Made by a program: the position numbers and the translations under genes. From Oscillospiraceae bacterium (GTDB lineage: Bacteria; Bacillota; Clostridia; Oscillospirales; Ruminococcaceae), in assembly GCA_028689635.1 (NCBI GenBank), contig JAQVCU010000004.1, forward strand, positions 1 through 64,000: a stretch of 64,000 bases of DNA, written 5' to 3'. This document shows positions 38,674 through 48,040 of this stretch, piece after piece; the first letter of the stretch is position 1; each line of letters begins with the position of its first letter. The notes below the pieces were generated by a model that saw nothing but the letters and a program-made list of their open reading frames with translations, was not told the origin of the DNA and did not search any database.

Positions 38674-40992
38674 TTATGTCAGCGGCGGGATGTCGAACTC
38701 CGTGAAGAGACGATAGCCGATGAGCATTGTGGTTTTCTCCCCGCCATACTTGGGGCGTTTGCGGACTACTTGGGCAAAAGCCTGCAGTCCCTGCTTGAAG
38801 TTTTTCATACTTTCCGGGTAGCAGCCGTTCTCTTGGCACCATCCCTTATAGCGGGCATATACCTTGGAGGTTGGTTCCTCGGCGGCAGCGTCCTCTACAA
38901 GGTTGTCCTCGAAGAACAGCACCATCTTGTCGCTATCGTGCTGATAGCGGTCTGTGGCAGCCTTCACTGACTGCGGCAGGTACAGTCCTTCCTTCTGCAA
39001 CAGGCGGTATCCCTCCAACAGCCAGTTGAGGATGGCACTCTGGACACCTTCCTCTGCAAAGCGGCGTTTCAGCGTGGTGTCACGGGACTGCTCATCGAAG
39101 TGCCTGTCGAACGGGATAATGATGATGCGGTCACTGGAAAACAGCGTCATATCGTTGATGACCGGCAGAAAGTTGGTGTTCACATAGATTTTGAACTGCG
39201 GCTGAAAATCAAAGCTGTTCTCATGAAGAAAACGAGCGTTGAGGGCATCGTTGCCGGTCATAGCCTTGACCTTGGCGGCATCAAGCACCATTCCTTTTCC
39301 CGGCTCCGGGATATTCACGAAGCGGACACCGGCAAGACGGGCCACATCCTCACTCGGCTGTGAGCCGTTGGTGTAGCTTTTCATAGCGATGGTCTCCGGG
39401 CGGGAGGCACAGCCGTAATCCCCAAGCACCTTCAGTACACTTTCACAGAGGGTTCCTTTGCCGTTACGTGTGGTCACGCCGTAAAGGATGGTCATGCATT
39501 CGTGGCGGGTATCCCCGGTAAGTCCGTAGCCGAGTATCTTCTGCAGGAACTTGGCTCTGTCGGCATCACCGCTCATGATTTCATCTATATAGGTGGCGAA
39601 ACGCTCCGAGTAAGCCGTTGGGTCATACACCACAGGACTGATTTTCGTAAGGAGGTCGGTGCTGCGGTGTTCGGTGAACTCCCCGGTGTCGATATGCAGA
39701 GTGCCGTTCCTGCAATTAAAAATGTAGATATCCGCATCAAAGCTGCCGTAGGAAATGGGATGATGCACCTGTGCGTCTTTGAGAATGTTGACCCTTATGG
39801 AGTGGCTCTGCCATCGGCTGGAATACTTGATGTAAGCCTTACGCTTATCCTCATCCTTGATTTCAAGGGCGAAGGCATACATGAGGTTTGCCAGATCCAT
39901 ACAATATTTCATTGCACGGAGATTGCCTGTGTCCGGCTGCCAGATGCCGTTATCGTAGTAGAACCATATCTTCCGCTCCGGCACATAGCGAAGGCGGTCT
40001 TGGAAGAAATCTGCGAAGATGCGTCCTGCGCCGATGTCGTTCCACGGATATTTCCTTCCGTCCATAGGGTCGAGTTCCTTGAGCCGTTCCAGACCGAAGT
40101 CCTCGGCGGCGGTGCAGGTGACGATAGGCTTGTAGCAGTCGGTCAGCCGAGCCACCGCCTTATCGATGGAGATATTGCCGTAGGTGTCTGCGCCACGGAG
40201 AGTATCCCACTTTTCACGCATCAAGCCGGACTGCCGGAACAGCCTGTCCATCTGCGCCTTGTCACCACTGCACCAGAATGCCAGCGTAGCAACGAGGGCG
40301 GCATCCGCTTCGCTCTGGCTCTTGTACCCGGTGATGTCCCCGTCCCACAGTCTGCGGAATTTCTCTCCGTTCTTGGCGGCAGAGGCTTTTGCGATGACCT
40401 CCTCATCACTGAGGTAGCTTTCGCCGGGAACAGCCACAGACGGTGTGGGCGGAGTGGGACGACGCATATAGGTGTCAAGCAGCCAAACAAGGGCATCTGC
40501 CGTTTCCGTCACATCGCCTTCCGTGATGGCGTTGCCGGTGACCGTGAGGAAACGATTGGTGTGACCGGGAATGTAGACCTCAATATCACCTTTCTTGATG
40601 TAGTAGGTCTTCGTATCGTAGATGAACCCGTCCGGCAGCAGACAGAAGATGCGGATGCCCGTGCCGGAGGGACTGACCTCGATATAGGTAGCACCGAAGA
40701 TGTCTACGATTTCCTGCGCCCACGGAAGCAGCTTGCCATCCACGATGCAATGGTCGAGGTCGATACCTACGATTCTGCCGTGGACACGGATGCCGATTCC
40801 TTCATAGCATGTTGTGGATGCCGCAGTCTCAAAGGCTGTGAAGGTGGCAGGGTCACTCACGCTGGCTCTGCGTGTTGTCCCCGGTGTGTAGGGCACCTTG
40901 GTTTTGTTGCCGTCCCGCAGTTCGTACTGCCAACAGCAGAACTGGCCATTGTCCTTGAGGAACTGCGGTATTTTTTCTAATTGAATTTGCAC
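38674..40992 (-). CDS. D5/P4-type primase-helicase
   Basis: A 772-residue replication protein of phages, satellites and plasmids. The N-terminal archaeo-eukaryotic-primase-like domain (residues 1-170) has the metal motif G-I-D-L-D-H near 75 and S-P-S-G-T-G-I-R near 107. A linker follows, then the D5_N region and a superfamily 3 helicase with Walker A L-Y-G-V-T-T-R-N-G-K-G-T near 505. The C-terminus ends in a winged-helix-like segment. The start is GTG 40992, eight bases after AGGAGG. Such proteins start replication at an adjacent origin; the repeat-rich region just upstream is the candidate. Confidence 0.88.
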   Translation of the reverse strand: MQIQLEKIPQFLKDNGQFCCWQYELRDGNKTKVPYTPGTTRRASVSDPATFTAFETAASTTCYEGIGIRVHGRIVGIDLDHCIVDGKLLPWAQEIVDIFGATYIEVSPSGTGIRIFCLLPDGFIYDTKTYYIKKGDIEVYIPGHTNRFLTVTGNAITEGDVTETADALVWLLDTYMRRPTPPTPSVAVPGESYLSDEEVIAKASAAKNGEKFRRLWDGDITGYKSQSEADAALVATLAFWCSGDKAQMDRLFRQSGLMREKWDTLRGADTYGNISIDKAVARLTDCYKPIVTCTAAEDFGLERLKELDPMDGRKYPWNDIGAGRIFADFFQDRLRYVPERKIWFYYDNGIWQPDTGNLRAMKYCMDLANLMYAFALEIKDEDKRKAYIKYSSRWQSHSIRVNILKDAQVHHPISYGSFDADIYIFNCRNGTLHIDTGEFTEHRSTDLLTKISPVVYDPTAYSERFATYIDEIMSGDADRAKFLQKILGYGLTGDTRHECMTILYGVTTRNGKGTLCESVLKVLGDYGCASRPETIAMKSYTNGSQPSEDVARLAGVRFVNIPEPGKGMVLDAAKVKAMTGNDALNARFLHENSFDFQPQFKIYVNTNFLPVINDMTLFSSDRIIIIPFDRHFDEQSRDTTLKRRFAEEGVQSAILNWLLEGYRLLQKEGLYLPQSVKAATDRYQHDSDKMVLFFEDNLVEDAAAEEPTSKVYARYKGWCQENGCYPESMKNFKQGLQAFAQVVRKRPKYGGEKTTMLIGYRLFTEFDIPPLT

Positions 40993-41447
40993 TGTGTGTG
41001 CCTCCTTTCGATTTTATGTTGATGTTGGTGAGTGGGTGTCCTCCTTCACTACAAGCCGAAAAAGTCAACCCTCACTACCCACTGGAGGTCAAATCCCGGT
41101 TTGGCCCATGATTTTTGAAATTTGCTTCCCTCTACTCCTCTTTGGAGATGGGCGGTACGTTTTGACGAACTTCCGAGAAAAATTTTTCCTTCCCTCAGTA
41201 CAAGCCGAAAAATTCAACCCTCGTATCTTCCCACTGGAGAGGAATTTGGAATTTGAGCGGTTTCCTGCAAAAAAATTTCATTCCTCTGCCTATAAGCGAA
41301 AAATCCATCCGAATCGAACCCCCTTTCGCTCAAAAATGAGCAGAAGTTTTTCGTCCTCTCACTTACTACCGAGAAATTCAACCCCTACTTGGTAGCCACG
41401 GCGGAGAGCAAAACTTGAGGGTAAATGCGAAAAAGAGCAAAAAAATA
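40993..41447. repeat. Non-coding repeat region, candidate replication origin of the island
   Basis: About 450 bases with no convincing gene. Four imperfect direct repeats start near 41042, 41188, 41281 and 41353. The best two share ACAAGCCGAAAAA, TCAACCCTC and CCACTGGAG in order; the others keep the CCTCT...CGAAAAAT or GAGAAATTCAACCC part. Their place at the start of the primase gene, between divergent gene blocks, resembles the origins of P4-like satellites. Function is inferred. Confidence 0.5.
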
Positions 41448-41481
41448 AGCCCTCCCACAAGAAAATTTCTGTGAGAAGGCT
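41440..41481 (-). terminator. Minus-strand hairpin with T-run
   Basis: On the minus strand AGCCTTCTCACA pairs with TGTGGGAGGGCT using G-U pairs, then T-rich sequence follows. No minus-strand gene lies directly behind it. It may block antisense transcripts from entering the origin region. Confidence 0.5.
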
Positions 41482-41489
41482 GCTCGGTA

Positions 41490-41518
41490 TTGAAAAGTTC
41501 ACATTTGCGTGATATAAT
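41490..41518 (+). promoter_or_regulatory. Promoter of the restriction-modification operon
   Basis: TTGAAA (41490-41495), 17-base spacer, TATAAT (41513-41518), 40 bases before the XRE-family gene. Confidence 0.8.
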
Positions 41519-41557
41519 ATTATTCAAAGTGATTAGAAACACGCACGGAGGTGTGAT

Positions 41558-41794
41558 ATGGCTGTTAGTTATAAGAGACTGTTCCATCTGCTGATTGAGC
41601 GTGATATGACAACGACCCAACTTCAGCAGCAAGCCGGATTTTCATCCAATATCGTTCCCCGGATGAAACGAAACGGCTATGTATCCTTAGATACGATTGA
41701 AAGCATCTGCCGAGCCTTGGACTGCGGCGTAGATGATATTCTGGAATTTGTGCCGGATACCGGCAAAGATGGAGGTAACAACGATGGCGAATAA
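41558..41794 (+). CDS. XRE-family helix-turn-helix regulator
   Basis: A 78-residue Cro/CI-type DNA-binding protein: helix-turn-helix over residues 19-45 (TTTQLQQQAGFSSNIVPRMKRNGYVSLDTIESICRALDC split by the turn at G-F-S), then an acidic tail. ATG 41558 follows GGAGG. Its end overlaps the methyltransferase gene by 11 bases. Small XRE proteins leading RM operons often act as controllers that delay restriction; that role here is inferred. Confidence 0.85.
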   Translation: MAVSYKRLFHLLIERDMTTTQLQQQAGFSSNIVPRMKRNGYVSLDTIESICRALDCGVDDILEFVPDTGKDGGNNDGE

Positions 41795-43484
41795 GCTTGA
41801 ATTAACATGGTACGGAAAGGACGAGCCTATTCGCATTGAGCCTCGTCTGCTGATTGAGAATGCGGCACTCTCCAATACTGCCGCTGACCCGGACACCGAG
41901 AATATGATTATCCACGGTGATAATCTGCTGGCGTTGAAAGCTTTAGAGACCCGGTTTGCGGGTCAGGTGAAATGTATATACATAGATCCACCTTATAACA
42001 CAGGTGCTGCATTTGATTATTATGATGATAATTTGGAACACTCCACGTGGCTGAATCTCATGTATAGTCGCTTGGTAATTTTGCGAAATTTGCTTGCAGA
42101 TGATGGTTTTTTCTGCTGCCAGATTGATGATTCCGAAGGTGCGTATTTAAAGGTGCTTTTGGATGAGATTTTCGGCAGGCATAATTACTTAAATACATTT
42201 TATATTCAAGTGCGCTACCCCAATAAGACTTTGGCAGAGGACAGCGACTATCAAAAAGTAATTGAACAGTGCCATGTGTACGCAAAACAGAGAAGTTTAG
42301 CGAAATTGAATAGGCCTCAAGCAGAATACGATATTGCTAAATTCAAATGGCGAGTGGTCGAGGACGCTCCGGGTGAAGTTGTAACTTTGGGCAATAAACG
42401 TGTCGAAATTTTCAAGCCTGATCAGTACCACATTGAGGAAATTGAGCCTTGCTTCGAAGGTTTGAAGGAAACTTGGGCAACAGGCTCGTTGGCCAGAGTC
42501 AAAGCCAGCGCCGGTGAATTCTTTGAATTATATTTAGCTGAGAGAAAAGATGTCGATGGCCTTGGCTGTCTTTATAAGGTAGAAGGCATTGGTGAAGACG
42601 GCTTGGGATACCGCTATATCAGTGGCCCTAAAAAAGCAACAGCAAATAAAGGAAAGTTTTATTCTGGAATTCCTCTCAAGAGGCTCGAAGAACTGAAAAC
42701 AGGAAAAAGTTTCAAGTACTTGCCGGTTGCTAATTTCTGCGATTTTGCCGGAAACTTCGGCAATTGCAGATTGGAAGGTAGCGTTGACTTCAAGGGTGGC
42801 AAGAAACCGGAGCCTCTGTTGGAGATGATACTCAAATACTATTCTAACCCCGGAGATTTTGTTTTAGACTCCTTCCTCGGTTCTGGTACAACTGCTGCCG
42901 TGGCACACAAAATGAATCGACGCTATATCGGTATCGAGATGGGTGACCACGCATATTCACACTGCAAATACCGTTTAGATAAGGTGATAGATGGCAGTGA
43001 TAAAGGCGGTATTTCTAAAACTATTGGATGGCAAGGTGGCGGAGGATATCGTTTCTTTGAACTGGCTCCATCTCTTATAAATTGCGACCCGTTTGATGAA
43101 TATGTTATCAACGAGGAATATAATGCTGATATGCTTGCCGCAGCAGTGGCCTTGCATGAGGGTTTCCGCTATCAGCCAGATGGTAGCTTGTTCTGGAAAC
43201 AGTCCGTAGGTAATGAAAGCAGTTATCTGTTCGTGACCACACGGCACCTCAACAGCACCTATCTGGATTCCATCAAGGACACTATGGAGGATGGCGAATA
43301 TCTCATCATTGCCTGCCGTTCCTTTGACAGCGGTTTGGATAAGGCGTATGGCAACATTACCATCAAGAAAATTCCGCAGATGCTTCTCAGCCGGTGTGAA
43401 TTCGGCAAGGCCGACTACAACTTAAACATTGTGCATCCGCCGGTATATGACGATGAGTGGGATGAGGAGGATTGCGATGAATAA
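41784..43484 (+). CDS. Type III restriction-modification methyltransferase subunit (Mod)
   Basis: A 566-residue DNA adenine methyltransferase of the beta class. Catalytic motif IV I-D-P-P-Y-N-T-G is near residue 70, and the S-adenosylmethionine motif I region D-S-F-L-G-S-G-T-T near 360. The stretch between them is the probable target-recognition domain. ATG 41784 follows GGAGGTAACAACG. It overlaps the XRE gene at its start and the Res gene by eight bases (ATGAATAA) at its end. Together with Res it should modify and recognise an asymmetric site. Confidence 0.92.
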   Translation: MANKLELTWYGKDEPIRIEPRLLIENAALSNTAADPDTENMIIHGDNLLALKALETRFAGQVKCIYIDPPYNTGAAFDYYDDNLEHSTWLNLMYSRLVILRNLLADDGFFCCQIDDSEGAYLKVLLDEIFGRHNYLNTFYIQVRYPNKTLAEDSDYQKVIEQCHVYAKQRSLAKLNRPQAEYDIAKFKWRVVEDAPGEVVTLGNKRVEIFKPDQYHIEEIEPCFEGLKETWATGSLARVKASAGEFFELYLAERKDVDGLGCLYKVEGIGEDGLGYRYISGPKKATANKGKFYSGIPLKRLEELKTGKSFKYLPVANFCDFAGNFGNCRLEGSVDFKGGKKPEPLLEMILKYYSNPGDFVLDSFLGSGTTAAVAHKMNRRYIGIEMGDHAYSHCKYRLDKVIDGSDKGGISKTIGWQGGGGYRFFELAPSLINCDPFDEYVINEEYNADMLAAAVALHEGFRYQPDGSLFWKQSVGNESSYLFVTTRHLNSTYLDSIKDTMEDGEYLIIACRSFDSGLDKAYGNITIKKIPQMLLSRCEFGKADYNLNIVHPPVYDDEWDEEDCDE

Positions 43485-46125
43485 TTATTTTCCTCAATAC
43501 ACCACGGACTATATCAGTGGCGTCATGTCCCTGCGTAAACCGCAGGAGAAATCTCTCAAAATTCTGGAGGACATCGTAAACAGCGTTATGCTCCGCAAGG
43601 GTATGAATTTGAAAGCCGCCCTTGGTGCTGTCCACGCTATGTACCCGATCTGCTCCGATTTTGAGCGTGATTTCATGTCGCTGACCTTTGCCCTCGCTAC
43701 TGGCGTTGGCAAGACAAGACTGATGGGCGCATTTATTGCCTATCTGTATACCCAGCACGGCATCAAGAACTTTTTTGTCGTTGCGCCGAATACCACCATC
43801 TACGATAAGCTGAAAAGGGATTTGAGTGATAATAATAGTGCCAAGTATGTATTCAAGGGTCTTGGCTGTTTTAACACTCCTCCGCAGATTATTACGGATG
43901 ATGATTATAAGGATAAGCAATTATCGATTTTTGCGTCCGATATCCGCATTTTTGTATATAACATCGACAAGTTCAATAAGGAAGGCGCAAACATGAAAAA
44001 GGTGAACGAGGTCATCGGTGACTCGTTCTACCAGTACCTTTCCAATCTGTCGGATTTGGTGCTTATTATGGACGAATCACACCATTATCGTGCAGAGAAA
44101 GGCGCACAGGCCCTTAATGAACTGAATCCGCTACTCGGTCTGGAACTGACAGCCACACCGCTTGTGACTAAGGGTGCAAAACAAGTAAAGTTCAAGAATG
44201 TGGTATTTGAGTATCCGCTGTCCAAGGCTATCGAGGATGGCTATACCCGTACCCCGTTTGCGGTTACACGCTCCGACATTGATTTTTACAATTTTGGTGA
44301 CGAGCAGCTTGATAAAATGATGCTTCTGGACGGCATCACCTGTCACGAAAGCACCAAACGGAAACTGGAGGTCTATGCCGCCAATCACGGCAAACATCTC
44401 GTAAAGCCGTTTATGCTCGTTGTGTGCAAGGATACCGACCACGCAGCGTGGGTGGAAAGTTTCATCAAGTCCGATGAATTCCGCAACGGCGCATATCGCA
44501 ACAAAACCATCATCGTCCACTCCAAGCAGAAAGGCTCCGAGACCGAGGCGAACACCCGTCTGCTCCTCGATGTCGAGAACCCGGAAAACCCGGTGGAAAT
44601 CGTCATCCATGTCAATATGCTGAAAGAGGGATGGGATGTCAATAACCTCTATACTATCGTGCCGCTTCGTACCGCTGCATCCAAAATTCTGCGTGAGCAG
44701 ATGGTCGGCAGAGGTCTGCGTTTGCCGTATGGTGAGCGTACCGGGGACAGAGATGTGGATGCGGTCATGCTGACTGCCCACGATAAATTCAACGATATTA
44801 TCACGGAGGCACAAAAGGGTGACTCTATCTTCAAGGCCGGTAATGTTATCAAAGTTGAAGAAATCGTGCCGGAGCAGACCACTTACACACTCTTGACCAT
44901 TGAGCCTCCTACAGATACCACCCTTGATAAAGCCTACGAACATACGCAGTTGCCGAAAACGGATACCACGGACGCTCTGCTGAAAAAGGCGGCTGAAATC
45001 ATCAGCACGGAGGTTTCTAACCACATTCAGCACACACCGGGTCACACGGTTACCCCGGCACAGGCGCAGCAGATTGTGGAAACGGTCAAGCAGAAGGTTT
45101 CCGAGGATCGGGACTTGGGCGATGTGTTCAAGGAGAACGAAAATCCTCTTGCTGCATGGATGCTCTATCAAACGGAAGAAACCCATCGTGCCGCCGTCAG
45201 CAAATTTATTCCTATCCCTCGCATCAAGGTTACTGATGCAGGCGTCGAGGAATATGTATTCTTGGATTTTGACCTCGATATGGCTGAATTTACCCATGTG
45301 CCTATCAAGAATGAACTCCTCGTGCAGAACTTGGAGGATATGCAGGATAGGCAGCGTATCAAGGGTGAGGCTATCGATTTTGAGGGCTATAATCCGAAAA
45401 AGGTCATTCTGGAACAACTTCGTAAAAAGCCAGAAATTGACTATGAAAAATGCTCCGCTCTGTTGTTCAAGCTGATTACGCAGGTCTGCGACCACTATGC
45501 AGACCGCTATGGCATCAATGGTATGCAGAATATCATCATGATGTACAAGCGTGATATCGGCAATAAAATCTACAAGCAGATGCTTCAGCACTTTTACTGC
45601 GAGAACGGATTTCTGCAGGAGGAAGTGATTGGCACCAGAGATTACAATTTGGAACAGCATTATAACTTTAGTGAGCGTGTCGGCCTTTTTTCTGCTTATG
45701 CGGAAAAAATCCAGTCCGTTCTCTTTGATGGCATCAAAAAGGGCGTATTTGACAGAGCCAAGTTTGACAGCCACCCGGAACTGCTCCTTGCACGGGTATT
45801 GGAATATGATACCGATGTGCAGAACTGGCTCCGTCCGGCACCGCAGGAATTTAATATCACTTACAATCACGGCCACAGCTATGAGCCGGACTTCGTTGTA
45901 GAAACCGAAGGCGTTATATATCTCGTTGAAGTCAAAGGCGAAGATAAACTTAACGACCCGGATGTCATAGCCAAGAAAAAGCGTGGTATCCAGTATTGCG
46001 AAGTTGCTACCCGTTGGGGCAAGGCAAACGGCTATAAGGAATGGCAGTATCTGTTCATTCCGTCCAAGCAGGTTATGCCGAACTCCTCGTTCATGCAATT
46101 AGCAAAACAGTTCCACACACTATAA
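43477..46125 (+). CDS. Type III restriction enzyme Res subunit
   Basis: An 882-residue superfamily 2 helicase-nuclease: Walker A A-T-G-V-G-K-T near residue 71, D-E-S-H-H in motif II near 200, helicase C-terminal motifs around LKEGWDVNNLYTIVPLR and VGRGLRLPYG near 395-425. The C-terminal PD-(D/E)XK endonuclease domain (E-P-D-F-V-V near 808 and V-E-V-K-G near 822) has its residues in place. Translocation or sliding and cleavage require Mod. The gene is intact and translationally coupled to mod. Confidence 0.92.
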   Translation: MNNYFPQYTTDYISGVMSLRKPQEKSLKILEDIVNSVMLRKGMNLKAALGAVHAMYPICSDFERDFMSLTFALATGVGKTRLMGAFIAYLYTQHGIKNFFVVAPNTTIYDKLKRDLSDNNSAKYVFKGLGCFNTPPQIITDDDYKDKQLSIFASDIRIFVYNIDKFNKEGANMKKVNEVIGDSFYQYLSNLSDLVLIMDESHHYRAEKGAQALNELNPLLGLELTATPLVTKGAKQVKFKNVVFEYPLSKAIEDGYTRTPFAVTRSDIDFYNFGDEQLDKMMLLDGITCHESTKRKLEVYAANHGKHLVKPFMLVVCKDTDHAAWVESFIKSDEFRNGAYRNKTIIVHSKQKGSETEANTRLLLDVENPENPVEIVIHVNMLKEGWDVNNLYTIVPLRTAASKILREQMVGRGLRLPYGERTGDRDVDAVMLTAHDKFNDIITEAQKGDSIFKAGNVIKVEEIVPEQTTYTLLTIEPPTDTTLDKAYEHTQLPKTDTTDALLKKAAEIISTEVSNHIQHTPGHTVTPAQAQQIVETVKQKVSEDRDLGDVFKENENPLAAWMLYQTEETHRAAVSKFIPIPRIKVTDAGVEEYVFLDFDLDMAEFTHVPIKNELLVQNLEDMQDRQRIKGEAIDFEGYNPKKVILEQLRKKPEIDYEKCSALLFKLITQVCDHYADRYGINGMQNIIMMYKRDIGNKIYKQMLQHFYCENGFLQEEVIGTRDYNLEQHYNFSERVGLFSAYAEKIQSVLFDGIKKGVFDRAKFDSHPELLLARVLEYDTDVQNWLRPAPQEFNITYNHGHSYEPDFVVETEGVIYLVEVKGEDKLNDPDVIAKKKRGIQYCEVATRWGKANGYKEWQYLFIPSKQVMPNSSFMQLAKQFHTL

Positions 46126-46138
46126 ACTCTACTGGCAT

Positions 46139-46180
46139 TAAGACCACACTGGGGATTTCCCTCGGTGTGGTCTATTTTTA
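46139..46180 (+). terminator. Intrinsic terminator after res
   Basis: AGACCACAC pairs with GTGTGGTCT and is followed by ATTTTTA. Confidence 0.75.
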
Positions 46181-46211
46181 TGCCCGGAAATCGGAAAGGA
46201 GGTGATGCCCG

Positions 46212-46319
46212 GTGTATGCAAATTTCAGCGGAAGGAGGTGTGAAAAAATCGTAGATGGCGAAGAAATTAGACGCAGAGCGTATCGAACAGGCCCGGCACC
46301 AAGAACAAAAGCGCAGTGA
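46212..46319 (+). CDS. Possible 35-codon leader ORF overlapping the second recombinase gene
   Basis: GTG 46212 lies nine bases after AGGAGG and opens a 35-codon frame (MYANFSGRRCEKIVDGE...) ending at TGA 46319, inside the start of the recombinase gene in another frame. The good ribosome-binding site argues for translation; nothing else does. It may couple or dampen recombinase translation. Confidence 0.3.
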   Translation: MYANFSGRRCEKIVDGEEIRRRAYRTGPAPRTKAQ

Positions 46320-47484
46320 CCGTCGAGAGGAGCAAAAACGGGAAATCCAAGACACCATAGCAAAAAATCGCAGCGGTCAGCGCAAGGGCCGTGTCATTAT
46401 GCCAGAAAAGAAGGAGTACGCATATCAAGAGGCCCGCAAAGTGCGAGTGGCGGCATACTGCCGTGTCAGCACAGCCGAAGAAGCGCAGGTGGGCAGTTTT
46501 GAAATGCAGGTACAGCACTTCCAGTCCGTGATAGATAATAATCCGAATTATGAACTGGTCAAAATCTATACGGACGAAGGTATAAGTGGCACTTCTGTAG
46601 GCAAGCGAAAGGGCTTTCAAGAGATGATTGAGAATGCTTGTGCCGGGAAAATCGACCTCATCCTCACCAAGAGCATCAGCCGCTTCGGTCGTAACATTGT
46701 GGATATACTGACCACGCTGCGCACACTGAGTGACCTTAATCCCCCGGTGGCGGTGAACTTTGAATCCGAGGGCATTAACACCAGTGATGGCAAAAACAAA
46801 CTGGTCATATCCATTCTGTCGGCCTTGGCAGAACTGGAAAGTCAGCAAAAAAGCATTGCAATCAAGGAAGGCATACGCTACCGAATGCAGGAGGGTCTGT
46901 ACAAATACTCTGTAAAGAACACCATCGGCTACTATCGAGATTATTCCGGCAGGGTCAAAATCGAGCCTGCAGAGGCAGAAATCGTGCGATATATCTTCGA
47001 TAGCTTTACAGAGAGTGCTTCACCGAGGGAAATTGCGGAATCCCTCACGGAGCAAGGGATACGCTCTCCGAAGGGTATGGAATATTGGCGGCAGGCTACC
47101 ATCAAGAATATTCTCAAAAATGAGAAATACTGCGGCGATGTTCGATACCAAAAAACCTACTCCAAGGACTACTTAACCCACAAAACGGCGAAGAATAACA
47201 ATATTCTGCCACAGTGGTATTGGGAGAATGACCATCCCGCCATCATAAAGCGTGAGCAATGGAACAAAGCGCAGGAACTGCTTGATGCCGGAAACTGGCG
47301 TAAAAGCAGTAAGCCGTTGGAGGCTATGAAGAAGAAATTCACTGTAGCCAAGGTCAAATCCGGCGTTCTGCGAGGGTATTTTCTCCTCGATATGATGTGG
47401 TCAAAGGAAGAACGAGACCAGTTCATTCAAATTATCAACAGTATTAACGAGCTTGACGATGGTCAAGAAGAAAGGAACGAATAA
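46255..47484 (+). CDS. Serine recombinase (second, shorter type)
   Basis: A 409-residue resolvase/invertase-family recombinase. A charged helical extension (residues 1-60) precedes the resolvase domain, with catalytic Ser in A-A-Y-C-R-V-S-T near 70 and SISRFGRN near 140. The recombinase domain (about 215-330) follows. It lacks the Cys zinc ribbon and DUF4368 of the left-end recombinase and stops soon after the recombinase domain. ATG 46255 is in a weak context, 14 bases from AGGAGG; an internal ATG (about 46399, M-P-E-K-K) is possible. The right-end position suggests a separate cassette or inversion role. Confidence 0.85.
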   Translation: MAKKLDAERIEQARHQEQKRSDRREEQKREIQDTIAKNRSGQRKGRVIMPEKKEYAYQEARKVRVAAYCRVSTAEEAQVGSFEMQVQHFQSVIDNNPNYELVKIYTDEGISGTSVGKRKGFQEMIENACAGKIDLILTKSISRFGRNIVDILTTLRTLSDLNPPVAVNFESEGINTSDGKNKLVISILSALAELESQQKSIAIKEGIRYRMQEGLYKYSVKNTIGYYRDYSGRVKIEPAEAEIVRYIFDSFTESASPREIAESLTEQGIRSPKGMEYWRQATIKNILKNEKYCGDVRYQKTYSKDYLTHKTAKNNNILPQWYWENDHPAIIKREQWNKAQELLDAGNWRKSSKPLEAMKKKFTVAKVKSGVLRGYFLLDMMWSKEERDQFIQIINSINELDDGQEERNE

Positions 47485-47486
47485 TT

Positions 47487-47909
47487 ATGGCAATCAATTT
47501 TTCTACTATCAACCTTGAGGTTATCGATATCAACACCAACGCTGCCCCTGACATCTTCATCAACCAGAACGGCATCACCTTCAGCAAACGTGTTCTGGAG
47601 GACTTGAACTACCCGCAGAATGTCCAGTACTGCTTGGACGCTGCCCACAAGGTGTTCGCCATCCGTGTCTGCAAGGGTAATGAGGCCAAGGCCACTCCGT
47701 TCTCCAAGCCGAGAGCCGAGCAGACCACCACGCTCTCCTGCGGCAACAAGAACCTGCGTGATGTTATCGTTGCAATGATTCCCGGTTTCGATGCCAAGAA
47801 GCGTTATAAGGTGACCGGCGAGTACGATGCGGAGAATCGTGTCATGTACTACGATATGGCCACAGCCGAGGAGTCCAATTTCCGCAACAATGTGGCAAAT
47901 GCTGAATAA
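47487..47909 (+). CDS. Conserved-looking protein of unknown function
   Basis: A 140-residue soluble protein starting two bases after the recombinase stop. Its middle has VQYCLDAAHKVFAIRVCKG, and the C-terminal part LRDVIVAMIPGFDAKKRYKV has the alternating pattern of a folded domain. I recognise no family. Tight coupling to the recombinase gene suggests an accessory role, for example in recombination direction, which is speculation. Confidence 0.6.
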   Translation: MAINFSTINLEVIDINTNAAPDIFINQNGITFSKRVLEDLNYPQNVQYCLDAAHKVFAIRVCKGNEAKATPFSKPRAEQTTTLSCGNKNLRDVIVAMIPGFDAKKRYKVTGEYDAENRVMYYDMATAEESNFRNNVANAE

Positions 47910-47948
47910 GAGGTAAGGACGGCATCCCGGAAAGGCGGTGATATAGAA

Positions 47949-47990
47949 AAAGACCACACAGCCGACATTGTAGTCAGTTGTGTGGTCTTT
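47949..47990 (+). terminator. Intrinsic terminator near the island right end
   Basis: A 12-bp perfect stem AAAGACCACACA / TGTGTGGTCTTT. It shares AGACCACAC with the terminator after res. Confidence 0.8.
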
Positions 47991-48040
47991 CTGTTGACAC
48001 CGCTTGAGGACGTCACTCAAAAATTATCGTTGTTTTCAAT

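Noticed and set aside
39502-40980. 492-codon plus-strand frame opposite the primase
   Set aside because: Antisense to a clear D5 primase-helicase; no recognisable domain.
40993-41447. CRISPR array in the island's repeat region
   Set aside because: Repeats are imperfect, unequally spaced and few; no cas genes.
44131-46098. 655-codon minus-strand frame opposite res
   Set aside because: Antisense shadow of the type III Res subunit.
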